17,577 bases of DNA, from contig CAKTOT010000043.1 in assembly GCA_934590135.1 (NCBI GenBank), positions 1-17,577 of the forward strand. The letters are read 5' to 3'. A program made the translations under genes and the position numbers. Below are positions 1 to 7,926 of this stretch, in pieces. The stretch comes from an uncultured Muribaculaceae bacterium (GTDB lineage: Bacteria; Bacteroidota; Bacteroidia; Bacteroidales; Muribaculaceae). Each line of letters opens with the position of its first letter. Positions within the stretch are counted from its first letter, which is position 1. The notes beneath the pieces were generated by a model that was not told where the DNA came from, did not search any database, and worked only from the letters and a program-made list of their open reading frames with translations.

Positions 1-1
1 G

Positions 2-73
2 GCCAACATCGCCCCCCTGCGCACAGACGCCCGCTTCACCGCCCTCTCCGCCCGCTTCGCCCACCTATTCTAA
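2..73 (+). CDS. C-terminal end of a protein that begins before the window
   Basis: An open frame enters from the left edge and stops at TAA 71-73, giving about 23 residues that begin ANIAPLRTDARF and end with HLF. Nearly every codon ends in C or G, as in the other native genes here, so it reads as a genuine gene end. A motif of the type PLR-D-RF near a C-terminus occurs after helical (TPR-like) repeats, but this is too short to name a family. The next gene, on the same strand, starts 60 bases later. Confidence 0.6.
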   Translation, partial: ANIAPLRTDARFTALSARFAHLF

Positions 74-133
74 CAGCTATTAATCCACCAGCTATATCGC
101 CTCCGATTTACGCACAAGTCTCCACATCCACTT

Positions 134-1135
134 ATGACAAACGTTCTATTTTGTAGTGCTGGCCGTCGCTGTCGTCTGCTTATGGACTTCAAAAAGGCCC
201 TAAATGGTCGCGGCCAAATCATAGCCACAGACAATAGCTCGACAGCTCCAGCGCTGTACTTTGCTGATAAACAATATATTGTACCTAGAATAACCGAACC
301 GGGATATCTTGATGTAATTCTTGATATATGCAAGAAAGAGGGCATAAAAGCAATCACAACGCTCATTGATCCTGAAATATCTTTTCTTGCAAACAACAGG
401 CAGATTTTTTTTGATAATGGGATTATACCCCTATGTCCTGATAAAGCTTCGGCAGATCTCTGTTTTAATAAATATGAAATGTTTAAATACTTGTCATCAA
501 AAGGCATACGGACGCCCCTAACATTCCATGATTTAAACGAATTCAAGGACGCACTGGCTTCGGGCCAAATCAGTTTTCCCGTTTTCATGAAACCGATATG
601 CGGCAGTGGCAGCGTAGGCGCTCATCGCGTATCAGATATGCAAACACTCGAAGACGATTGGAACAGCGGGCAACACGACTACATAATTCAGGAGCTGATG
701 ACTGGAGGAGATTGTGACGCAGACGTTTATGTAGATTGCATATCACATAAGGCTGTTGCAGCCTTTTCTAAAAGGAAAATAGAAACCCGTATAGGCGGTG
801 CAAGTAAAACAATATCCTATAAGGATTCAAAACTATTTTCCTTTATCCGTGAGATATGCGAGGTATTCACATTCAACGGGCCTTTGGATATGGACTTTTT
901 TATAAAAGATGGCGAATATTATTTATCCGAAGTAAATCCACGTTTCGGAGGAGCTTATATTCACGCCTATGGAGCCGGAGTGGACTTTCCTCAACTAATA
1001 ATAAACAATATTAATGGCATAACCAACGAAGACCAAATCGGTAATTACGAAGAGAATATCGTAATGCTTATGTATGACGATGTTGTAATACGGCGTGCAT
1101 CCGAACTTGTGGACACTAACTTTAAGTTGCTCTAG
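134..1135 (+). CDS. ATP-grasp ligase, carbamoyl-phosphate-synthase-like
   Basis: Family members form amide or ester-like bonds by activating a carboxylate as an acyl-phosphate; the substrate here cannot be read from the sequence. Of 333 residues, the first ~100 form a Rossmann-like pre-ATP-grasp domain starting VLFCSAGRR. The ATP-grasp fold follows: K153 in FMKPICGSGSVG (glycine-rich nucleotide loop), E187 in IIQELMTGGD, and the metal/ATP-binding motif EVNPRFGGA with E266, N268 and R270. All key residues are present, so the enzyme should be active. Related stand-alone ligases occur in polysaccharide and natural-product loci of Bacteroidota, but no such partner lies in this window. The gene is clearly AT-richer, with A/T-ending codons, than the GC-rich genes on both sides, which suggests recent transfer. 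A strong hairpin follows its stop. Confidence 0.8.
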   Translation: MTNVLFCSAGRRCRLLMDFKKALNGRGQIIATDNSSTAPALYFADKQYIVPRITEPGYLDVILDICKKEGIKAITTLIDPEISFLANNRQIFFDNGIIPLCPDKASADLCFNKYEMFKYLSSKGIRTPLTFHDLNEFKDALASGQISFPVFMKPICGSGSVGAHRVSDMQTLEDDWNSGQHDYIIQELMTGGDCDADVYVDCISHKAVAAFSKRKIETRIGGASKTISYKDSKLFSFIREICEVFTFNGPLDMDFFIKDGEYYLSEVNPRFGGAYIHAYGAGVDFPQLIINNINGITNEDQIGNYEENIVMLMYDDVVIRRASELVDTNFKLL

Positions 1136-1146
1136 ACACTCAAAGG

Positions 1147-1203
1147 CAGTCTAAACACGAACCGACGTCTCTTAATCGAGGACGTCGGTTCATGTTTAGA
1201 CTG
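1147..1203. terminator. Large hairpin between convergent genes
   Basis: Arms 1147-1169 and 1181-1203 are inverted repeats of 23 bases around an 11-base loop. The single mismatch is C-A in a plus-strand transcript but a G-U pair in a minus-strand transcript, so the minus-strand RNA pairs throughout. It lies between the ends of the ATP-grasp gene and riboflavin synthase, as a bidirectional terminator would. No long T run follows on either side; only a short TTT follows on the minus strand. Confidence 0.6.
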
Positions 1204-1222
1204 CTATATGTCGGTTACTCTA

Positions 1223-1828
1223 TTACTTGGCTACGGAGGCGAGGCGGGCGATGTACTTGCCGATGATATCGAATTCGATATTGACTTGCGAGCCGACGCC
1301 GAGACGGCAGAAGTTGGTGTGCTCGTATGTGTAGGGGATGATGGCTACTCGGAAGCTGTGTGGGCGGCTGTCGCACACCGTAAGGCTGACGCCGTTGACC
1401 GTCACCGAGCCTTTCTCGACCGTGACATACCCCTGCGCCGCCATTTCGTCCGATACGGTATATTCAAACGTGTAGTAACGGCTGCCGTCTACATTCTGTA
1501 TATCGGTGCATACGGCTGTCGTATCTACGTGCCCCTGAACGATATGTCCATCCAGGCGATCGGACAAGCGCATTGACCGCTCAAGGTTGACCAAATCGCC
1601 TACAGCCAGGCGTCCGAGGTTGCTGCGTTCCAGCGTTTCTTGTATTGCTGTCACCGTATACGTATCACCATCGATATCTACTACCGTGAGGCATACTCCG
1701 TTGTGCGCAACGGATTGATCTATGGACAATTCATTGACAAACGAGCAGCGAACCGTCAGTTGCAAATTGCCGTCTTCGCGGCACGCGGCTACTATGGTGC
1801 CGGCTTCTTCTACTATTCCTGAAAACAT
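1223..1828 (-). CDS. ribE: Riboflavin synthase, alpha chain
   Basis: Catalyses the last step of vitamin B2 synthesis, the dismutation of two 6,7-dimethyl-8-ribityllumazine molecules to riboflavin, in the cytoplasm as a homotrimer. The 201-residue length is normal for the family. The start MFSGIVEEAG is the family signature. Two lumazine-binding repeats are visible: repeat 1 with NGVCLTV (43-49) and repeat 2 with NGVSLTV (145-151), linked by GHIVQGHVD (94-102). The start codon is fixed by this N-terminal signature. It lies 59 bases downstream of the GH31 gene on the same strand with no TAnnTTTG box between them, so it is probably co-transcribed with GH31. No FMN-riboswitch-like leader is seen. 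Confidence 0.96.
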   Translation of the reverse strand: MFSGIVEEAGTIVAACREDGNLQLTVRCSFVNELSIDQSVAHNGVCLTVVDIDGDTYTVTAIQETLERSNLGRLAVGDLVNLERSMRLSDRLDGHIVQGHVDTTAVCTDIQNVDGSRYYTFEYTVSDEMAAQGYVTVEKGSVTVNGVSLTVCDSRPHSFRVAIIPYTYEHTNFCRLGVGSQVNIEFDIIGKYIARLASVAK

Positions 1829-1887
1829 ATCGTGTTATTGTTATATCTCGTTTAACTTCAGTTTGGTAGGCAATATCGCGCTACTAT

Positions 1888-4263
1888 TTACTTGCGGAGA
1901 ATGATATACATGGGACGCTCAACGTTCCACGCAAAAGATACTGTAGCCGTGCCACGCTTTTTGTCATAGGAGACGCTGATGCTGCGTCCGTCTGCCTCGA
2001 CATATCGCGGTTGCTTTTTCATACCATTGAACACCAAGGTGATGGTCTTATGGTCCTTGGCTCCGGCATAATCTCCTTGGGCACTGAGTACGACGTCTAT
2101 CTGCTTGCCCGTATCGTTGCCGCTCATACTTATGATACGACCTTGATTGTGCCCTATCGTGGTAGGCGTCGCCATATCGTCCTCGAAGAGCGTCGAGAAT
2201 GTCTGCTTTCCGGCCAGAGGATAATAGTCTATATGGTAACGGCTATTACGATACTGAGCCGTGGATTTCATCGGGTAGTCGGCCGTAACGATAAATGATC
2301 CGGCGCGAGCAAACACCGGAGTGCAGTCTATAGCGGCATCATAATTGGCCACCGCGCCACCTTTATACACCGTCAGCGGTGCATTGACGTCTACCCAGTC
2401 GCTACCCTCGGGAAAGACGACCGGACGTTGTACCGAGCCTTGCGTCATCACCGGAGCGACCATGATGTCACGTCCCCAAAGGAATTGGTCGGAGATGCCG
2501 TCATAACGCCCCGTGGCCTCAGCGTCATGGAAATCAAGCGGACGTACCAGCGGCCAACCCTTGGTGGCATTTTCCCACGCCAAGGTGTAATTGTACGGCA
2601 ACCAGCGATAGCGTTCTTTGACCAACGAAAGCAGCAGCGATCCATATTTGGGATAGTTGTATGGCTCGGCTTTGTATTGTGCATGAGTGCGCAGCATCGG
2701 TGAGAATACGCCCAATTGCATCCAGCGCACATACAGCTCGTCATCCGTGGGATGCTCCGGATCGATAATGGAGAATCCTCCGACATCATGGCCCATATAT
2801 CCCAGACCCGAAAGTCCGGAATTGAGCATTATGCGTATCTGCGGTTCAAGTCCCCCCCAAGTACGGGACACATCTGTAGACCAGGGAAATACATTGTAAC
2901 GTTGCAGACCCGTTGTGCCGCCGCGCATCATGGTCATCATACGGCGATCGGGAAATTTGGCTTTATGCATATCATAGACTATGCCGCTCCAGTCGTTGCC
3001 GTAGAGATTGTGATATTGACGTGTAAGCAAGCCGTTGGCGTGCAGGCCCTTCTCGGGATGCACTTCGGGCTCGCCCAAGTCGCCCCACCAGGCACTTACG
3101 CCCCGGTCGGACAATGCACCGTAGCGATCGGCCAACCATTGACGCGTCTGCGGATTCGAGACATCAAACATTCCACCCTGACCGACCCAGATGGTAACGT
3201 CAAGCGGACGGTCTACACTATCTTTATTCATCACTAACATATGCTTGGGCGCCAAGGCATTGTAATTGTCAACGCCGCGACCGTTGCGCAGCACGTAGGG
3301 TTGGGCAATGGTGACCACGTTGATATGCTTTTTATTGAGATACTCGAGCATCCCGTCCGGGTCGGGCCATTGTTGCTTGTCCCACGCAAGGCGCCCCATA
3401 TCCTGCTCGCGCCCGTACCAATACAAGTCGAGCACTACGCCGTCCAAGGGATAACCCTGTGTCTGCAGCGAGTCGACAACGCCACTCAATTCGTCATCCG
3501 TATGGTATCCGTACCGACTGCTGATGTATCCCAAGGTCCACAGCGGCGGTAGCTCCTGACGTCCGGTCAGCGCCGTCAGAGCAGTGGTCACCGAAGCAAG
3601 TGAGGCATCCTTGCCCACTACATAGTAGTACGATATGGGGCGTGCATCCTCAAAAGTGTAAGTTATATCCTTGCCCGTGGTCATTGTCGCAGTGCCGTAA
3701 TCGTCAAAAAGTAAAGCATATCCGTGCGAAGACACCAGCAGCGGCATCGAAATATTCATCTGCTTCAGACGACGCTCACTGCCTATATAGCCGTAGTTCT
3801 GTTTGTTGTACATCACCAGCGTATCATTGGCCAGATTGAGGCTATAACCGCGCTCGCCGCCGCCGTACAACGATGCACCCTCGGCGGTGGATACCGTCAG
3901 CGAATAGCGCTGCACTCCGTCGGCATTCGCAGGCAAGGCCTTGATGCCTTTGTCTACGATTACCGAGCCTTTGTATTTAGCGCTAACTGTCAGCGCATTG
4001 TTCGATACTTTTGCTTCTGCGTATGGCGTTATACCCCCTACTTCGGTTTCGACAATGGGAGCGGTGGTGATGACGGGACGCTCGGCGCCGTGCTTGGCCA
4101 GAGGCGTATGCGTCACTTTGATTATTCCCGGAGCTATTTCCCTGGCAGTCACAGATGTGCCGTCTCCGTAATTGGCTACGGACACCGGTGCGGCAGTCTG
4201 AGCCGATGCTTGAATTGCGATGGCGAAGGCCGCTATGGTCGCTATGTATTTTGTGCAGTTCAT
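1888..4263 (-). CDS. Secreted glycoside hydrolase family 31 (alpha-glucosidase/alpha-xylosidase type)
   Basis: Retaining exo-acting alpha-glycosidase predicted to act outside the cytoplasm on plant or host glycans; the sugar specificity cannot be read safely. The 791 residues begin with a signal peptide (1-21, ending ASAQ). An N-terminal beta-sandwich follows to about 235, then the catalytic barrel at about 236-570 and C-terminal beta domains to the end. GH31 landmarks are VVLDLYWYG (276-284), the nucleophile D395 in AWWGDLGEPE, the likely acid/base D464 in PWSTDVSRTWGG, and MGHDVGGF (490-497). Both catalytic carboxylates are present and the length is full. No susC/susD pair, regulator or transporter lies near it, so it is not in a canonical polysaccharide utilisation locus within this window. 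No clear promoter box precedes it in the 45 bases back to the preceding open frame. Confidence 0.92.
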   Translation of the reverse strand: MNCTKYIATIAAFAIAIQASAQTAAPVSVANYGDGTSVTAREIAPGIIKVTHTPLAKHGAERPVITTAPIVETEVGGITPYAEAKVSNNALTVSAKYKGSVIVDKGIKALPANADGVQRYSLTVSTAEGASLYGGGERGYSLNLANDTLVMYNKQNYGYIGSERRLKQMNISMPLLVSSHGYALLFDDYGTATMTTGKDITYTFEDARPISYYYVVGKDASLASVTTALTALTGRQELPPLWTLGYISSRYGYHTDDELSGVVDSLQTQGYPLDGVVLDLYWYGREQDMGRLAWDKQQWPDPDGMLEYLNKKHINVVTIAQPYVLRNGRGVDNYNALAPKHMLVMNKDSVDRPLDVTIWVGQGGMFDVSNPQTRQWLADRYGALSDRGVSAWWGDLGEPEVHPEKGLHANGLLTRQYHNLYGNDWSGIVYDMHKAKFPDRRMMTMMRGGTTGLQRYNVFPWSTDVSRTWGGLEPQIRIMLNSGLSGLGYMGHDVGGFSIIDPEHPTDDELYVRWMQLGVFSPMLRTHAQYKAEPYNYPKYGSLLLSLVKERYRWLPYNYTLAWENATKGWPLVRPLDFHDAEATGRYDGISDQFLWGRDIMVAPVMTQGSVQRPVVFPEGSDWVDVNAPLTVYKGGAVANYDAAIDCTPVFARAGSFIVTADYPMKSTAQYRNSRYHIDYYPLAGKQTFSTLFEDDMATPTTIGHNQGRIISMSGNDTGKQIDVVLSAQGDYAGAKDHKTITLVFNGMKKQPRYVEADGRSISVSYDKKRGTATVSFAWNVERPMYIILRK

Positions 4264-4308
4264 AATAATGTATCGTGTAAGTATGATGTTTCTCGTGTAA
4301 TCTTCGGG

Positions 4309-4485
4309 CTATATAGATATTTCTCGGACTGAATAGTTTTCAGTAAGACTGATAAGAACTCCGGCACATACAGTTATCGGCTCGTGCTTAGGAGGGCTTT
4401 CGATATTGTCGCTGTCGATTTCGCGGTTCCACAGTTTTTTGAGTTTCGAATGACCTATGCCGTAGCCGGCCGGATGGGCATGCAC
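4309..4485 (-). CDS. Possible small ORF or frameshifted 3' extension of the 597-aa gene
   Basis: After the stop of the 597-residue gene (4491) an open frame continues in the -1 phase to TAG 4309-4311. The frame is open from about 4543. From the first possible start, GTG at 4485-4483, it encodes about 58 residues including HAHPAGYGIGHSKLKKLWN. The upstream two thirds has GC-biased third positions typical of native genes, and the composition is protein-like. There is no ATG in frame. It could be a short GTG-started gene, or the original C-terminus of the upstream protein separated by a one-base indel near 4491. No homologue is recognised. Confidence 0.35.
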   Translation of the reverse strand: MHAHPAGYGIGHSKLKKLWNREIDSDNIESPPKHEPITVCAGVLISLTENYSVREISI

Positions 4486-4490
4486 GTCCG

Positions 4491-6284
4491 TTAGGGGTCT
4501 ATGCGGTTGAGGTAGCTTTGGTGGCTGATACTCTCGTCTCCGGGCTTATTGTAAGTGCTACCGACTTTGAGCACACGTTCTTTCTTGTGCTTGCCCAAAG
4601 CGGCATGCTTGGCTACATCGGCAAACAGTTTCGAAGCGGTCAATTTCGGCCCCCAAACCTCGATAAGACGTTCGTAGCGCAGATTGTTCATATCGTCGTA
4701 CAGACCTCGCAGCGCCGGCTGCTTTTCCATATCGGCACGCGTCCATACCTTATTATCATCGAGGTACTTGCACGCGGCTGTTATCTGTTGCTCGGTTGCC
4801 GGCTTGTCTGCGCTTACGTCCTCTGTTGCAGGCACTTGCTCTGTCTCAGGCTGCTGCACGGCCTCTTCCTGCGTCTTGTCCTCGGTGATCACGGTCGGAG
4901 CTGCCGGGGTCGGACCTTGAGCCGAGGCCACCGACGTCGTATCATCGGGATTGGCCGCCGGAGCAAGCGTTTCTTTATCCTTGTTTCCGGAGCATGTACC
5001 CATCAGCAACATCAGCACAATGCCTATCACCAATCCGGCGCCAAAAGATATGGCATGGCGGTGCTGCCACACCCCGGCACCGGTATACCGTAAGTGGTTG
5101 GTGCGGCTCTGCCCTTCCTGTATGTCCGCTGTCAGCTCATAGCCTTCCAGAGGACTGTCATTCAAGGCCTTTTGGCTTAGAATATCAAATTTGATAGGTG
5201 CACCCAGGTCGCTGGACTTCACCGGCACCTCAAAGCGATAAATCTTGCGCCGCTCCGAAAGTTGTATCAGAGCTTGCGTCAATGTCGCCAAATCCATACG
5301 TCCCGAGTATGGGAAGTAACCCTCGGCATTGACCGATACGGAGGCTTGCGCCAACTCGCTGCGCGTAAAGGCCTCGCCTACGGCTGTAATGGGGCGACCA
5401 TTGACCAATATCTCGCAATCGCGTATTTGTGCGTGCGTTGTCAGGGACGTAACCTTGAAGGATGCCGGGGTGATAATCTTGCGCGAATCGTCTGTCGAAA
5501 TTTGACGCGGCGTCACTTCGGCGGCATCCACGGAGATGGTCTCGGACACATCGTCAAAGCCCTGGCGACGCCATGTCACCGTCACCGTGTCGCCTATGGT
5601 GGCGCGCACGGGAGCGTCAAGGCGCATACCATACACCCAGGGGTCAAAGCCGTCATCGCTCTTCTCGGGAGGCAGTATGGCGGCAGTCCCGCCTATAGGC
5701 TCGGCCGTGAGGTCGGCCGTCACCGGCGTCACTTGCAGGTCTGCATCCACCAGCAGTATGCCGCGATACGGCAGATAGCACTGCTGCCATAGTCCGTCGC
5801 CTAAGAATGTCTCCAAGGACGGGGCCGCATCGCCGCCGTAGAGCCGCCATGCCCACTGCCCGGAAGGATTCATCGCCACGCATCGTGGAGCATCACGAAG
5901 CACGGCATAGTCACGGCCAAACGTCGCGCGTAGCGCCGCAACATCTTCGCTGCTTACCTTAACGGCCGAAATGGTACGCGTAGTCTGCTTGACCATCGAC
6001 ACCAGATCGGCCGTCGAAATATCTATATCCGAAGGCACAAATATCCAAGCGGCAAGGTGATCACCGGCATTATTGGGAATGGTGCGAAGTATGGTGACGA
6101 AGACTCCGGCAGACACCGAAGTCAAGAGGTAAAATATATTCTTTTCGTTAGCGTCATAATCTACGGTAGACAATACGCCGCGCACATCCTTGACATACGA
6201 ACGTATATCTTCGTTGGGGTTGAGATTCAATTGCGAATTGAATGTCCCCGTAGATCGTGTTATATATAGTTGCAATTTAGCCAT
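4491..6284 (-). CDS. Uncharacterised one-pass membrane protein with Ig/PEGA-like modules
   Basis: Not recognised as a named family. Of 597 residues there is no signal peptide (start MAKLQLYITRSTG). Residues 1-185 form a mixed alpha/beta domain. Two beta-rich stretches at about 187-255 and 272-356 resemble Ig-like or PEGA-like modules (ILVNGRPI, VSVNAEGYFPYSGR). One hydrophobic segment lies at about 412-430, just after basic HRH residues, so the N-terminal part is probably cytoplasmic. A disordered Pro/Glu/Thr-rich linker (about 432-500) and a charged helical C-terminal domain follow. This layout suggests an envelope-spanning or sensing protein. A TAnnTTTG promoter lies about 100 bases upstream. 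GH31 and ribE follow on the same strand. The reading frame may originally have been longer (see the 4309-4485 entry). Confidence 0.85.
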   Translation of the reverse strand: MAKLQLYITRSTGTFNSQLNLNPNEDIRSYVKDVRGVLSTVDYDANEKNIFYLLTSVSAGVFVTILRTIPNNAGDHLAAWIFVPSDIDISTADLVSMVKQTTRTISAVKVSSEDVAALRATFGRDYAVLRDAPRCVAMNPSGQWAWRLYGGDAAPSLETFLGDGLWQQCYLPYRGILLVDADLQVTPVTADLTAEPIGGTAAILPPEKSDDGFDPWVYGMRLDAPVRATIGDTVTVTWRRQGFDDVSETISVDAAEVTPRQISTDDSRKIITPASFKVTSLTTHAQIRDCEILVNGRPITAVGEAFTRSELAQASVSVNAEGYFPYSGRMDLATLTQALIQLSERRKIYRFEVPVKSSDLGAPIKFDILSQKALNDSPLEGYELTADIQEGQSRTNHLRYTGAGVWQHRHAISFGAGLVIGIVLMLLMGTCSGNKDKETLAPAANPDDTTSVASAQGPTPAAPTVITEDKTQEEAVQQPETEQVPATEDVSADKPATEQQITAACKYLDDNKVWTRADMEKQPALRGLYDDMNNLRYERLIEVWGPKLTASKLFADVAKHAALGKHKKERVLKVGSTYNKPGDESISHQSYLNRIDP

Positions 6285-6390
6285 AATATTGGGAGTTATT
6301 ATGCTGTTAGCGTGATTATTGCCTTACTTTTCGATATATGTCCGACGGCTTCGGCCGCGCCATGCGTCCGAAGTCCCCGGTTTTGTCCTA

Positions 6391-6398
6391 CAAACTTA
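6391..6398 (-). promoter_or_regulatory. Bacteroidota -7 box for the 597-aa gene
   Basis: On the minus strand the sequence is TAAGTTTG, a full match to TAnnTTTG. No good TTG -33 box lies at the usual 19-21 base spacing. It would give a leader of about 100 bases containing the hairpin at 6347-6376. Confidence 0.45.
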
Positions 6399-6548
6399 CG
6401 AATTTTTTTTCGCTTACGGCATTTCTGCCGTCCTAAAATTTTGACTCTCGACTAATTTTGCTTGCATTGGTGCACCTACCTACAGCACATCTCGGCTGTA
6501 GGCATCTCGCAGGTCGGGGCAACCAAGGAAGTTGTCGTCAAAAATGCG

Positions 6549-6556
6549 TACCTTTG
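6549..6556 (+). promoter_or_regulatory. Bacteroidota -7 box for the surE operon
   Basis: TACCTTTG is a full match to TAnnTTTG, 63 bases before the surE start. The nearest TTG upstream (6532-6534) is only 14 bases away, so the -33 element is weak. The predicted leader is about 55 bases long and would not include the hairpin at 6479-6502, which lies upstream of the promoter. Confidence 0.5.
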
Positions 6557-6619
6557 CACTTGCAAACGCGATGTCGACACGATGCTCGTGCCGAACGCTA
6601 AAATCAATACGACACGACT

Positions 6620-7390
6620 ATGGAACGACCTTTGATAATGATAACGAATGATGACGGCATCGAAGCCGCCGGCATACGTGCACTTGCCGATGCCGCCATG
6701 CCCCTGGGCGATGTCATCATCGTGGCGCCCGCGCGTCCCCAATCGGGACAATCATCAGCATTGACCGTAGATGGGCCGCTGCGCATACGCCGCCATCCGG
6801 ATTACGGCAATGCACAGGTATTCAGCATCTCCGGCACCCCGGTGGACTGCGTCAAGCTGGGTTTGCACGCGGTGATGCCTCGCCGCCCGGACTTCCTATT
6901 CTCGGGCATCAACCACGGCAGCAACAGCGGAAATGCGGTGACCTATTCGGGTACTATGGGCGCGGTCATGGAGGCTTGTACAAACGGCATCACAGCCGTA
7001 GGCTTCTCCCTGCTGCACCATTCGCCAATGGCCGATTTCTCGCTGTCGGCGCCGCAGGTGGCACAACTGGCTGCCGAGATTGTAGATAAGGGCCTCCCGG
7101 AGTTTACCGCTCTGAATATCAATATCCCGGCACATATCGTCCCCAAGGGCGTACGCACGTGTCGCGCCGCGCGCGGACACTGGAGCGAGGAATTCGAGCG
7201 GTTCATCGACCCGCATCAAAACCCCTTCTATTGGCTCACCGGACGATTTTGCAACGAAGAGCCCGAAGCCACCGACACCGACGAGTATTGGCTCGCACAA
7301 GGATACACCTCCATCGTTCCGGTGTGTCCGGACGTGACACGTATGGATATGGTGGCACCTATGGCCACACGTTTTGACAGCGACAAATAG
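6620..7390 (+). CDS. surE: 5'/3'-nucleotidase SurE
   Basis: Metal-dependent phosphatase that removes phosphate from nucleoside monophosphates (often also 3'-nucleotides and short polyphosphate) in the cytoplasm; linked to stress survival. The 256 residues are a normal length. Metal-site landmarks are D11 and D12 in ITNDDG, S42 in RPQSGQSSALT, and N98 in SGINHGSNSGN, followed by the conserved VTYSGTMGA. SGTPVDCVKLGL (71-82) is also typical. The start is set by the ITNDDG motif close to the N-terminus. Only three bases separate its stop from the FKBP gene, so the two are surely co-transcribed. Confidence 0.97.
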   Translation: MERPLIMITNDDGIEAAGIRALADAAMPLGDVIIVAPARPQSGQSSALTVDGPLRIRRHPDYGNAQVFSISGTPVDCVKLGLHAVMPRRPDFLFSGINHGSNSGNAVTYSGTMGAVMEACTNGITAVGFSLLHHSPMADFSLSAPQVAQLAAEIVDKGLPEFTALNINIPAHIVPKGVRTCRAARGHWSEEFERFIDPHQNPFYWLTGRFCNEEPEATDTDEYWLAQGYTSIVPVCPDVTRMDMVAPMATRFDSDK

Positions 7391-7393
7391 CCT

Positions 7394-7792
7394 ATGGCCA
7401 AACAAGAATATATCGAACGAAACCGCCAATGGCTCAGAGATAAGGCCGCCGAGCCGGGCGTAACACCCCTCGACAAGGGCATACTTTACAAGGTCATCAA
7501 AAGCGGCAACCCCAAAGGACCCAAGCCCAATCGCAGCAGCGTAGTAGTGGCCCATTACACAGGCCGAACCATCAACGGCAAGGCCTTTGACAGCAGCCGC
7601 TCGGGCGTCGCCCCGGCTTTCCGTCTGCGCGAACTTATTCCCGGATGGATTATAGCCCTGCAGCAGATGCACGTAGGCGACCGCTGGGAGATTTACATCC
7701 CGGCCGAGCAGGGCTACGGACGTATCAACCAGCCCGGCATCCCCGGCGGATCGACCCTGGTATTCGACATCGAACTCATCGGCGTGTCATAA
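7394..7792 (+). CDS. FKBP-type peptidyl-prolyl cis-trans isomerase
   Basis: Speeds proline isomerisation during protein folding. The 132 residues have no signal peptide, so this is probably a cytoplasmic enzyme, unlike the exported FkpA type. A helical N-terminal part of about 45 residues precedes one FKBP domain, with VVAHYTGRTINGKAFDSS, LIPGWIIALQQMHVGDRW and the carboxy-terminal GGSTLVFDIELIGV. These match the substrate-pocket residues of the family. It sits three bases after surE and is followed by yjbQ after a 134-base gap. Part of its 3' end, including the stop, is repeated just downstream (7834-7847). Confidence 0.93.
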   Translation: MAKQEYIERNRQWLRDKAAEPGVTPLDKGILYKVIKSGNPKGPKPNRSSVVVAHYTGRTINGKAFDSSRSGVAPAFRLRELIPGWIIALQQMHVGDRWEIYIPAEQGYGRINQPGIPGGSTLVFDIELIGVS

Positions 7793-7862
7793 TCCCAAGA
7801 GAGGCTGCCAATGCCTTTCAGCGACAGCTCTCCTCGGCGTGTCATAACATCCGAAGAGAGGC
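7779..7862 (+). repeat. Imperfect direct repeat of the FKBP gene end
   Basis: The 14 bases tcggcgtgtcataa at 7779-7792 (last FKBP codons and stop) recur exactly at 7834-7847. Both copies are followed by similar text (tcccaagagaggc and tccgaagagaggc, the second shifted by two bases). It looks like an old local duplication in the gap before yjbQ. No function is evident. Confidence 0.6.
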
Positions 7863-7926
7863 GTCCGCCGCCAACGCCGTATCCGCGACTCGCACACCCC
7901 GCCTTCCCCGAAATCCCTAATAAATT

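Larger units (their letters stand above)
6285..6619. other. Divergent intergenic region between the 597-aa gene and surE
   Basis: These 335 bases hold no credible gene. They contain outward-facing promoter boxes for both neighbours (6391-6398 minus, 6549-6556 plus). Three short hairpins are visible: 6347-6376 (arms ggcttcgg and ccgaagtcc, one bulge), 6416-6431 (acggca, loop tttc, tgccgt) and 6479-6502 (cctacagc and gctgtagg around 8 bases). An A/T-rich stretch with a run of eight T lies at about 6402-6410. Confidence 0.6.

Noticed and set aside
1147..1203. The long inverted repeat as a transposon end
   Set aside because: No second copy flanks the ATP-grasp gene on its other side and no transposase is present; a terminator explains it.
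4485..4496. Programmed -1 frameshifting at the end of the 597-aa gene
   Set aside because: The bases before the stop (GAC CCC TAA) do not form a slippery heptamer in the correct phase, so an indel or separate ORF is more likely.
6896..7672. A 258-codon minus-strand ORF
   Set aside because: It is antisense to surE and FKBP, both of which are unmistakable in the other strand.
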